Shown here: positions 56,810 through 64,000 of the stretch, one piece after another | Layout of the letters: every line of letters begins with the position of its first letter | How positions within the stretch are numbered: position 1 is the first letter of the stretch | Assembly: GCA_009829735.1 (NCBI GenBank) | Contig: CM020618.1 | Location: 4,152,882-4,216,881 of the forward strand | Reading direction: 5' to 3' | DNA: 64,000 nucleotides | From: Pyropia yezoensis | Taxonomy: Eukaryota; Rhodophyta; Bangiophyceae; Bangiales; Bangiaceae | Notes under the pieces: model-generated | Databases searched by the model: none | What the model saw: only the letters and a program-made list of their open reading frames with translations | Told to the model about the DNA's origin: nothing | Made by a program: the position numbers and the translations under genes

Positions 56810-57463
56810 GTGACGTGTGTCACAAAATGTTGTATTGTTTTACAGCAGGCCGTAGAGCAAACTCTCTTGCGCCGACGTTGCGGCGGCTGTAGCCATGGCC
56901 ACCCGCACAGCTGCCCCTCCTGCGGCCGCCACCCGCGCGCGCCGACGACCTCCAACCGCTGCCGAGCCCACACTACAGGCTCCCCGCCCACCTCTGCCGC
57001 CTCGAACTGCCGCTGTGTGGCAAAATCCACTGGCACACGCTACACCCAAGTTGGGGCGGTGCACAAGGGCTGCCTCCCGTGTCGGGGGAACCGGAAGAAG
57101 TGCAAGTCGCACACACTCTGTCCCTGTTGTGGGGCAATCCCCCCACTGACAAACAAGAAGATGGTGTGTGGGCCAACAGTTTGTTGGTCGGGACGGGGAA
57201 GCGAGGCCAAGCCCCGCTGTCCCTCCCCTTATCCCCCCAGGGTCCCCTCAGAATCTCGCCACTCAGAATCTCCCACCCCAGCACCTGCCCACCGGGCCAC
57301 ACGAAAATTCAAGACGATAAATGCAGAAAACCCTCAAATCCACGTTGGATTTACTACTAAGCTAACCATCCCTAACTCAGGGAATATGGACCCAAATGCA
57401 GGGGAACGGGTCAGGCTAGTGGCCTGCCGCCCCTTGTATAGCACATGTTGCCCCCCTACCTGA
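56810..57463 (+). CDS. possible Cys-rich zinc-binding protein (hypothetical)
   Basis: A 217-residue frame with an unusually high number of paired Cys: RRCGGCSHGHPHSCPSCGRH (residues 22-41), RC and CRC near 50-70, then KGCLPCRGNRKKCKSHTLCP followed by CCG. The last block has the spacing C-x2-C-x6-C-x5-C-x2-C with basic residues after the second Cys, which resembles part of a fungal-type Zn2Cys6 cluster, but the sixth Cys is distant. A second ATG in another frame (56895) gives an Ala/Pro-rich 84-residue product. The C-terminal third looks unstructured. Neighbouring palindrome arrays suggest repeat-derived DNA. I see the Cys pattern; function is not established. Confidence 0.3.
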   Translation: MTCVTKCCIVLQQAVEQTLLRRRCGGCSHGHPHSCPSCGRHPRAPTTSNRCRAHTTGSPPTSAASNCRCVAKSTGTRYTQVGAVHKGCLPCRGNRKKCKSHTLCPCCGAIPPLTNKKMVCGPTVCWSGRGSEAKPRCPSPYPPRVPSESRHSESPTPAPAHRATRKFKTINAENPQIHVGFTTKLTIPNSGNMDPNAGERVRLVACRPLYSTCCPPT

Positions 57464-58052
57464 GGTTCAATACTGCCATACGCTGCAGGGGCCCCACCTC
57501 TGACGCCGCTTCGCGCAGCGGCGACCGGCGCAACCGCTCCCACTCCATGACTCTCACCCAGCATGTCCCCCCCCCCGCCCCTTCCTCCACCTCGTCCCCC
57601 CATAAACGCTGCTCCAGCAGTGCCGCCGCCGCGCTGAGCAGCTGCACGTGCTCCGATCCTGCGGCTGCCCCGCCCAGCAGCTGCACTCGCACCGCCCCTG
57701 CCACCGCCAGCGTGGCGAGCGGTGCCTGGTGCTACCGCACCACCTCCTGACTCATCCACAGCACCCACCCCCCCGTCTTCCCCCCATTGTTCCTCCACAG
57801 CACCTGCTGCTCCCCTGACCCATCCGCGCCGCACGCCTGCAGCTGGTCCGCCCCCGCCGCCGCTGCGCCGCGTGGCCACAGCTGGTCCGCCCCGACCGCC
57901 GCCGCGCGTGGCAGCTCCAGCTTCTCCACTCGTTCCGTCGCCACGCCCGGCGGTGACTCGCTGCACCCCCCCCGGTCCACCACGGTCTCCAAACGTGCCC
58001 TCTTCCACCCCCGCCCTCCCCGTAGCGCCCCCCCCTCTCCCCGGCGTGACAC
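57456..58052 (-). pseudogene. possible broken coding region of unknown family
   Basis: One minus-strand frame reads protein-like on both sides of a single TAG: WRNNGGKTGGWVLWMSQEVV, stop, then QAPLATLAVAGAVRVQLLGG and later TCWVRVMEWERLRRSPLREA, ending at 57456. No ATG lies at the upstream end, and another stop follows further 5'. This could be a decayed gene, an exon of the neighbouring minus-strand frame, or chance openness from GC bias. No family recognised. Confidence 0.25.
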
Positions 58053-58080
58053 GACCTGGTGTCAGGGTGCCCACAACAGG

Positions 58081-59097
58081 CTACAATTCCCTGCGGTGCG
58101 CCGCGGCACCCAACTCGCCGCTACCACCGCCACGCCCGGTCACTCCCGCCCACGCCGAGTGGCTCCCGGCGCTCATACGGTACGAAATGCCTCGGTAGAG
58201 TAAGGAGCAGGCCCCGCAGCTGTTGCGACAGGTCGCCAGAGGCGGCTCACGGTGCTCCATGTACAGCACGGCGTGGTACAGGCTGTCTGCAGATTGTCTG
58301 GTAAGAGAGATGCCTGGCTGTAGACCGCTGTTCTTGATGGCGTCTCGTAGCAGAGCCCGCATACGTTTCGCATCCGAGGCCGAATATCCGAGGTGTCCGT
58401 CCTTGAAAAAAATCCGAAAAATCTTGGCAATAGTTTTCTCGGGTGCGTCCACGGTGCGGGCCAAACTGCTGTCAACTTGAAGGCCTCCCCGTCCGTTCGT
58501 GCGACGCTTGCTAGGACGGCCGGCGAGAACGGCAGCCGCGGCTGCCCGCGCACTTGCCGCGGGGCCTTCATCGTTCTCAAACCCCCGTCCCACGTCAGCG
58601 CTGGGGCCAGGATCCTCCCCGAATGCTCTTGACGCTGCGCCCGCCGGAGACGCTCTGGGAAGACGCGGCCAAGCCGCTCGGCCAGATGAAGCACCAGGCG
58701 TGACGGGTGCTGGCGCTGCCAGGGGGGTGCATGGGCCGGCTGCTGGTGCACCGCGGCTGGACAGAGAGCCTGCCGCGGCGGAGCCTCGCGGGGGGACGGG
58801 CGCGGAAGAAAGGGGGGCGGCTATCGCGCGGCGTGATGAAGCATAGGCCAAAGCACGGCCTAGAGGGGGGATAGGAGGGGGGGGCGGCGAGGAAAGGGGC
58901 GGGGGGAGGGGGGGGGGGATGGGGGAGGTGCCGTGCCTGCATTGCTGGCAGGCATTCTGGCAGCGACCGTGGCGGCCGCGCGGATGGCGCTCGCGTTTAG
59001 ACATGCATCCGTCAAAGGCGCGCAGAGCAAGAAGTAGCGTAGAATGCTGGCAGGGGAGGTCAGTGCTGGCCAGGAAGGGGACGTCGGAGAGGAGCAT
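58081..59097 (-). CDS. hypothetical protein with basic conserved-looking C-terminal region
   Basis: 338 residues from the ATG at 59097 (MLLSDVPFLASTDLPCQHST). A Cys/His-containing stretch follows (GCMSKRERHPRGRHGRCQNA, then CQQCRHG, residues about 32-60), then about 110 residues of Pro/Ala/Ser linker. A compositionally balanced region comes next, at about residues 195-285: GRPSKRRTNGRGG, VDAPEKTIAKIFRIFFKDGH, SASDAKRMRALLRDAIKNSG, ADSLYHAVLYMEHREPP. That last region looks like a folded, possibly DNA-binding helical domain, but I recognise no family. It lies among repeats and a broken frame, so it could be part of a transposon. Other frames are less protein-like here. Confidence 0.38.
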   Translation of the reverse strand: MLLSDVPFLASTDLPCQHSTLLLALRAFDGCMSKRERHPRGRHGRCQNACQQCRHGTSPIPPPLPPPLSSPPPPPIPPLGRALAYASSRRAIAAPLSSAPVPPRGSAAAGSLSSRGAPAAGPCTPLAAPAPVTPGASSGRAAWPRLPRASPAGAASRAFGEDPGPSADVGRGFENDEGPAASARAAAAAVLAGRPSKRRTNGRGGLQVDSSLARTVDAPEKTIAKIFRIFFKDGHLGYSASDAKRMRALLRDAIKNSGLQPGISLTRQSADSLYHAVLYMEHREPPLATCRNSCGACSLLYRGISYRMSAGSHSAWAGVTGRGGGSGELGAAAHRREL

Positions 59098-59478
59098 TAC
59101 AAAGGGAACGCCGCGTCGCAAGGCGCCTAAATATGTACAAGCCTGCCCGCCGTGTCCCCCAGTGCAGGTGATAACGTACTTGTCCGTGGTTGCCGCTCAC
59201 TGGTGGACGACCGCTTGAGTCCAGCCATAATGGTGGTGTGCTCGGCACCAAAGGAAGTACGTTGGAAAGAGCGATCACATGTGCGTGCAGAAAAGCCAGA
59301 TGGCGCCGTCGTGGCGCATGTGGAACGCTGGAGCGCGTTGTCCCCGTTCTTCAACAACGAGCAGTCACGGCTACTTCCCAAGTTCCTAAAATGTATTTTC
59401 AAGTCCGAGACATCTGTCCGACAGACACGTGCCAGACGTGAGGTCGGGGAGCCGCAACGCTTGGAGCTAGGCTTGCGC
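59098..59478. other. spacer upstream of the hypothetical minus-strand gene
   Basis: Low-GC compared with the flanks. Open frames on both strands (59152-59580 on +, 59127-59546 on -) have balanced composition but no recognisable domain, and could be part of the same unit as the 58081-59097 frame. Confidence 0.3.
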
Positions 59479-60106
59479 TGCACGCCCAGGGCGTGCACTA
59501 AGCTGCACGCCCCGGGCGGGATTAGGCGTGTTTTAGGGCCTGTCACGCCTGCACGCCCGAGATTTCGGGGCGTGCACTAGGGCGGGATCGTATTTACTTT
59601 CAATAGACTTGCATACGTTCTGATACTTCGCAACGCGTAATGAAGCCCTAACTGAATGGTTGTCAAGGGCCCAGCCGCAGAGGTCATCCAGTTCTGTATA
59701 CCGGGCGGGAGCAATGCTACGTGCATCCAGTCTGGGATTGCCTGCGCCTAGCTCACGCACATGCCGTGCTTGTCGTGAGGCCTTCGAGGCAGTCGCGCCG
59801 GACGTGGCTGTCTGCTTTCTCGCTTTCATGGCGCAGTGGGGGCCGGAGCAAGCATGCGTGCTCCGCGGGCGCCGCCACGAGTGACTGCAGCCAGAGTGCC
59901 CGATTCTGACAGAAAGAGTCCGGCGCGACCCAAGCAACTGCCTGAAGCAACCGTCCATGGTGGCAGAGCTTCTTCATAATTTGCACTCGTCTGGTAAAAT
60001 TATGTTAATTTCTTGGGGCGCGCAGGGCGGGATGAACTTTTGAGGGCGTGCTTAACGCGTGTTTTGGACGTGTCACGCCTGCACGCCCCCGAAAAAGGGG
60101 CGTGCA
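59479..60106. mobile_element. hairpin-bearing direct repeats around a 0.45-kb segment
   Basis: Two direct copies, at 59479-59577 and about 60021-60106, share GGGCGGGAT, GCGTGTTTT and TGTCACGCCTGCACGCCC, followed by a loop and GGGGCGTGCA, so each copy contains a TGCACGCCC/GGGCGTGCA hairpin. The first copy carries an extra hairpin (TGCACGCCCaGGGCGTGCA). The segment between them is low in GC and contains a minus-strand frame (59533-59958) with balanced composition and no recognised domain. This could be two copies of one MITE or the ends of a larger element. Confidence 0.5.
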
Positions 60107-60297
60107 GCACAAGCCAACTTGGAGCCGCGCTGGAGGCACCCGGAAGCGTCCAGGAAGTCCCACGCTCAGTGCATGACCCTTGCTGGCCTGAATGGGCCAC
60201 GTTTCGACGCCAGCTCGGACAGATCCCGGCCTGGGGAGTCAATATGTAGTCTGCCTCCGAGACTTCGCAACGAGCAGACTCGTGGCGCGATCCACAA

Positions 60298-60354
60298 ACC
60301 TCGATATCAAGGATGAAACCTAGATATCGAGGTCGCAAACCCTGGATATCGAGT
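60298..60354. repeat. GATATC palindrome array, locus 3
   Basis: Three degenerate units related to AACCTCGATATCGAGG, at about 60298, 60323 and 60345, followed directly by a T15 run. Same family as 54337 and 56481. Confidence 0.75.
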
Positions 60355-60555
60355 TTTTTTTTTTTTGCAGGGCTGTCAGTCGGGGACCGACGCACCGCCT
60401 GTCGGTGCCTGTGCGCGGGCGCGGCAGCATGCCGTGCGTTTACGCTGCCCGCGCCCGCTCGCCGCTGCCGCCCCGCCCTGTCTTTGTGGGGTGGGGGTGG
60501 CTGCCGCATTTGCTCTCCCTCTCGCCGCGGCGCCGCCGCGCCGCTGGCGCCCCCT

Positions 60556-60615
60556 CGCGCGCCCGCTGCTGCTGCCGCGCGCCCGCTGCTGCTGCCGCGC
60601 GCCCGCTGCTGCAGC
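60556..60615. repeat. tandem repeat of a 20-bp unit
   Basis: Three near-identical copies of CGCGCGCCCGCTGCTGCTGC in a GC-rich stretch. The overlapping frames on + (60365-61124) show no recognisable domain, so no gene is called. Confidence 0.7.
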
Positions 60616-61405
60616 CGCTCTCCGCGGCGTGTGCATGTTCCCGCCCGAGCCCGTGCTGGGAGGCGGCGGCCAAGGCGGCGCGACCCACAGCGGCTGGTAC
60701 ATGTCCACCGCCGGGCGGGGTTGTCCACCGCGGACCCCGAGGTCGGCAGCGTCCAGTTCTTCTCGCGCCCCGGTCCCTCCCACCTCAAATGCTCGAGCTG
60801 ATGCGTCATCCCGAGGGACACAGCGCCCTATCTTCTTTTTGGACGAGATGCCCGTGGCCTCTCCCGCGGTACCCTGCCTATGAAGTGGTGCCTGCTCAAA
60901 CGCTGCCCTGCGACTTCATCTACCTGCGCTCGTACCGGCGTCGGCAAGCAACGCCATCTACCGATACGGCCTGGGTCCTTGCTGCCGTGGGCGCGCGGCC
61001 CCGCCACCTGGGCGCCTCGTCCTCCTGTACCTTTACCTTTTTCTGTCTCTCCCCGCAGGGCCGGCCTTCCGGTCAACTAGTAGCCATGGGGGGTACTAAA
61101 GTTTTTAGCCTGCTTGGGATTTAAATTGTCACGTTTCTGTCGTCGTCTCTGTCCCTCTACCCCTGGTTACCGTGAAATCCGGCTTGTGGTTCCTCAAACA
61201 CTGGCCCCTCAGAGGACTGCATGGCAGTCGAGGATTTCATTTTGTTAGACAAGATTTGATCATATGTATGACGAGCGTGCTTCTGTGCAGGGTGCGGCCA
61301 CGTTGCACCATCCGAGCATGGTACATATGCCATGCATGGTACCGTACACGTGTTCTCCCTTTTGGCGTGCCGCACGGCCCGCTTGGAGCTTGGGTCCTGT
61401 TCGAG
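60616..61405. other. spacer without supported gene
   Basis: A plus-strand frame (60405-61124) contains a balanced stretch (EVVPAQTLPCDFIYLRSYRR) but no known domain. 61080-61380 is low in GC. Confidence 0.3.
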
Positions 61406-62643
61406 CTAGTATCTATTCTACCGACCGGATTCCAGAATCCTCTCAGGATTCTAGAATCCGGTTTTTCGGCTCCTGTTTTTTCGCACTTCCTGCGGTCCGT
61501 TGCTCATTCTGACGCCAGAAACGGACCCAGCGCATTTGACTTGACCTTGGGGCAACTCCAGTGCATCCCACGCTGAGGAGAACCCGCGCCAAAAAGTTTT
61601 CTCTTTTGCGCGCAGCTGCCCCGCCATCACACCCCACAAAGGGACGCCAGAGGCTCCTTTGGCGGTCTTTGGAAGCAGCGACGGCATCCAGGTGAAGCTC
61701 GGGCTGCGAAGGACGCGCCAGTGATCACCAGGCGTGCTGCGACCCCACCCACCGTCACCCACCGCTGTCATCACCGACAGTACTCGTTTCTGTGGCCACA
61801 TTTTCTTTCCCTCTTCCACACTTGGCTGTTCTGTCCCCTCTCCTTTTTCGTCAGGTTCCCCTCTTCCCACCCATGGCCGAAGCTCCCCGCCCCCGCCACG
61901 AGGCCATTCCCCCTCGCCCTCCCCCGACGCCCTCCCCCCCCCTCTTCTCTCCTCTCCCGCTGTCGAAAGCTCCGGCTCATGCCGTCCCTACCCCTGCCAA
62001 CAGCACTAAGGCCAAAGGACAAGACCTGCGCTTGTCGGTTGGTGTGCAGGTGCTGCTGCCGCTGCCACCCGCCGCCCGCCGCCCGCAGCCTGCCGCCAAC
62101 CGCCCGCACCCGGTGCCGCCCTCCACGGTCGCGATCGGGCCACGCGCGGACGCGATGCCACGTCCGTGCGTCGCGCCGTGGACCCAGAGTGCTGGGAGGA
62201 GGGAAAGAAAGGGCTGCCCGGCCGCCGCGGAGGCGCCCCGTAGACTCCGCGCTGAGTGCCCAACCGCGGCCGGCACCATCTGCGCCCGGCAAGGACGGCC
62301 GGGGGCCGACACACGAGACAGAGGGGGCATCCGTGGCGGGGAGGGGGTGTCCGCGGCGATGAGGCTCCGTCTGAGGTGGGGGGGAGGCGTCCGAGGTGGG
62401 GCAGTGGCACCCGCAGCGGGGCGGTGGCGTCCGAAAACGGGTGGGGATGGCGTCCGAGTGGGGGGGGCCTGGCGCCACTGGCGGCGGAGGGTGTCGTCCG
62501 TGTGCGCGCTCGCGGCGTGAGTTTTTTTTTTTTTTCTGGCCGTGGGGTGCCTCACACTGGTCAGAATCGACGTTTCTCCTGAGGATTCCAGAATCCTCAG
62601 GGCCGGATTCTGGAATCCTCTCTAGCGGTAGAATAGACACTAG
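61406..62643. mobile_element. 1.2-kb TIR element with subterminal palindromes
   Basis: The left end CTAGTATCTATTCTACCG (61406-61423) is matched in inverted orientation by the right end 62626-62643 (17 of 18 bases). Just inside each end sit two copies of a palindrome near GGATTCCAGAATCC (about 61428-61459 on the left, 62582-62620 on the right). The outermost bases are CTAG at both ends, so the target duplication is either TA or CTAG. The interior carries a plus-strand frame (ATG at 61873, in phase with 61792-62520) beginning MAEAPRPRHEAIPPRPPPTP and containing STKAKGQDLRLSVGVQVL, possibly the start of an element-encoded protein that then degenerates. No transposase motif was seen. Confidence 0.65.
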
Positions 62644-63298
62644 GCGTGCGTACAGTCAAACATATGATACGTCTCTACCTACCTGCACGAAGTGGCGCGT
62701 CCGGCGGGGCTCACATGCGGGCAACCACAGAGGAACCCACCGGTCGCCAACGAGGACAACACGGCCCCCAATCGCGCTAGCGAGGACCACGCTGTGCTCT
62801 CCACACGTCAGCTTGGCGTCAGCCCAGTCATGACGAGGGCGTTAATTCCAGCCTCGCTGCCAGAATGGCTGCGTGTGGCCCCCAGCCGCTCTGTGGAGCG
62901 CCCCGCGGCCACACTCATGCGGTGGGTGCTGCATGGAGAGCCACTGTCTCTCTTCTGCGTCGCGAACGCCTCCGCCACACCAGACACGACCCCGGCGGAA
63001 GACGTTGTTCAACACACCCAGTCCGTGCCCCCTTCCCCGCCCCCCCCCACCTGCCCATTCACGGCTCCGGCCTCCCCAGCAGGCGTCGCCCGTGCTTCGT
63101 CTGTGCCTCTATCGGGCCTGCCCCTGCGAGCGGCGCAAGGGTCGGGTGGGCGCGGGAGCGGCGCGGGCCCGCCAGTGCCCCTGCAGAAGCAGGCCTCCCT
63201 CCCACGCGCGCCCCGCTGTGGACAGAGGGCGCGCCAGCCGGGGGGTGGTCCACGGGGGTGTGGCGGCGCGGCGGCGGAGAGCGTTGGGTGGAGCCTCG
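62644..63298. promoter_or_regulatory. upstream region of the ankyrin gene
   Basis: 655 bp with no better gene than the downstream frame. Other plus-strand frames (62692-63597 and 62865-63329) are open but low complexity. Should contain the ankyrin gene promoter by position only. Confidence 0.3.
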
Positions 63299-64000
63299 AT
63301 GGCGTCGCGCTGGCGGGGGGGCAGCCTGACGAGGAAGGGGCGCGAGCAGGCCGCGCGCGAGCAGGCCGCGCGCGAGCAGGCCGCGCGCGAGCAGGCGGCG
63401 CGCGAGGAGCCGTTTTTTACCGCTTGTCGCGACGGGGATGTGGCGGCTGTGGTTGCTGCTGTCGACTCGGACCAGTCGCTGGTGCGGTGCGAAAACAGCG
63501 ATGGCTACACAGCACTAGTATTGGCAACGAGTTTGGGTCGGCAAGACGTGGTGGCGGCGCTGCTGGGTGCGGGAGCGTCGGTCGACGCGGTAGATAACGT
63601 CGGATGGACGGCGCTGCACAGGGCTGCATCGGCGGGTCACGTGGAGGTGGTGGCGGCGCTGCTGGGTGCGGGAGCGTCGGTCGACGCGGTAGATAACGTC
63701 GGATGTACGGCGCTGCACAGGGCTGCATCGGCGGGTCACGTGGAGGTGGTGGCGGCGCTGCTGGGTGCGGGAGCGTCGGTCGACGCGATAGATAACGTCG
63801 GATGTACGGCGCTGCACGGGGCTGCATCGGCGGGTCACAAGGAGGTGGTGGCGGCGCTGCTGGGTGCGGGAGCGTCGGTCGACGCGGTAGATATCTTCAG
63901 ATGTACGGCGCTGCACGGGGCTGCATCGGCGGGTCACAAGGAGGTGGTGGCGGCGCTGCTGGGTGCGGAAGCGTCGGTCGACGCGGTAGATATCGACGGA
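63299..64000 (+). CDS. ankyrin-repeat protein, 5' part (runs off the window)
   Basis: 234 codons from the ATG at 63299 to the window edge with no stop. The N-terminus is MASRWRGGSLTRKG, then a basic/acidic tandem repeat REQAA x4 (residues about 15-34) encoded by a 15-bp DNA repeat, probably a short helix. From residue about 38 (EEPFFTACRDGDVAAVVAAV) ankyrin repeats begin. The first, diverged, repeat has DGYTALVLATSLGRQDVVAA. The following ones are nearly identical 33-residue units: GWTALHRAASAGHVEVVAAL plus LGAGASVDAVDNV. TALH, AA..GH..VV..LL.AGA and the terminal D match the ankyrin consensus. At least four near-identical units are present. This is a protein-interaction scaffold; the partner is unknown and the C-terminus is outside the window. 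Confidence 0.88.
   Translation, partial: MASRWRGGSLTRKGREQAAREQAAREQAAREQAAREEPFFTACRDGDVAAVVAAVDSDQSLVRCENSDGYTALVLATSLGRQDVVAALLGAGASVDAVDNVGWTALHRAASAGHVEVVAALLGAGASVDAVDNVGCTALHRAASAGHVEVVAALLGAGASVDAIDNVGCTALHGAASAGHKEVVAALLGAGASVDAVDIFRCTALHGAASAGHKEVVAALLGAEASVDAVDIDG
63341..63405. repeat. 15-bp coding tandem repeat (REQAA)
   Basis: About four copies of CGCGAGCAGGCCGCG, kept in frame and ending in the start of the ankyrin domain. Confidence 0.85.
63548..64000. repeat. 99-bp near-identical tandem repeat (ankyrin units)
   Basis: Copies begin at 63548, 63647, 63746, 63845 and 63944, exactly 99 bp apart. They differ at only a few bases (for example GTA/ATA in DAVD/DAID, AGG/GGG in LHRA/LHGA, and CACGTG/CACAAG), so the units amplified or were homogenised recently. 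Confidence 0.9.

Noticed and set aside
1-64000. CRISPR arrays, bacterial operons, phage genes and viral genes
   Set aside because: No regularly spaced repeats with unique spacers, no ribosome-binding-site-linked gene strings and no recognisable viral proteins were seen. The gene families are eukaryotic.

Overview
The window looks like nuclear DNA of a very GC-rich, intron-poor eukaryotic alga. A bangiophyte red alga (Porphyra/Pyropia type) fits best, but this is inference: no rRNA, tRNA or plastid marker gene was seen to prove it. The supporting points are long intronless reading frames, eukaryote-only families (condensin II, bromodomain, bZIP, METTL5, SPRY), an ABA4-like membrane protein typical of photosynthetic organisms, extreme Ala/Gly/Pro low complexity inside conserved domains, and wide spacers full of C/G runs. 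No operons, bacterial promoters or CRISPR arrays are present.

Layout. 976-4022: ABA4-like protein (+) and a sugar-lactone oxidase (-), convergent. 4.0-14.3 kb: a gene-poor zone with several terminal-inverted-repeat (TIR) elements, including a 657-bp hAT-type element with a perfect 8-bp target duplication. 14.3-20.6 kb: a large bromodomain protein (+) facing a small secreted Cys-containing protein (-). 22.5-29.0 kb: condensin II subunit D3 (-), divergent from a signal-peptide plus multi-span membrane protein at 30.3-32.6 kb (+), which is followed by a four-span membrane protein at 33.3-33.9 kb. 34.9-37.0 kb: a SPRY-domain protein (-). 40.8-42.2 kb: a METTL5-type rRNA adenine methyltransferase (-). 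43.1-44.7 kb: a bZIP factor (-). 44.7-63.3 kb: a repeat-rich zone with more TIR elements, palindrome arrays and a few weak or broken frames. 63.3 kb to the end: the 5' part of an ankyrin-repeat gene (+).

The genes are a normal mixture (chromatin, rRNA modification, transcription, redox, membrane) and show no sign of acting as one pathway. The two most useful observations are these. First, the large genes are broken into different frames mostly at C/G homopolymers, and every break corresponds to one missing base, which points to systematic homopolymer under-calling in the assembly. Second, the spacers hold a diverse set of small non-autonomous DNA transposons and palindromic repeat families.
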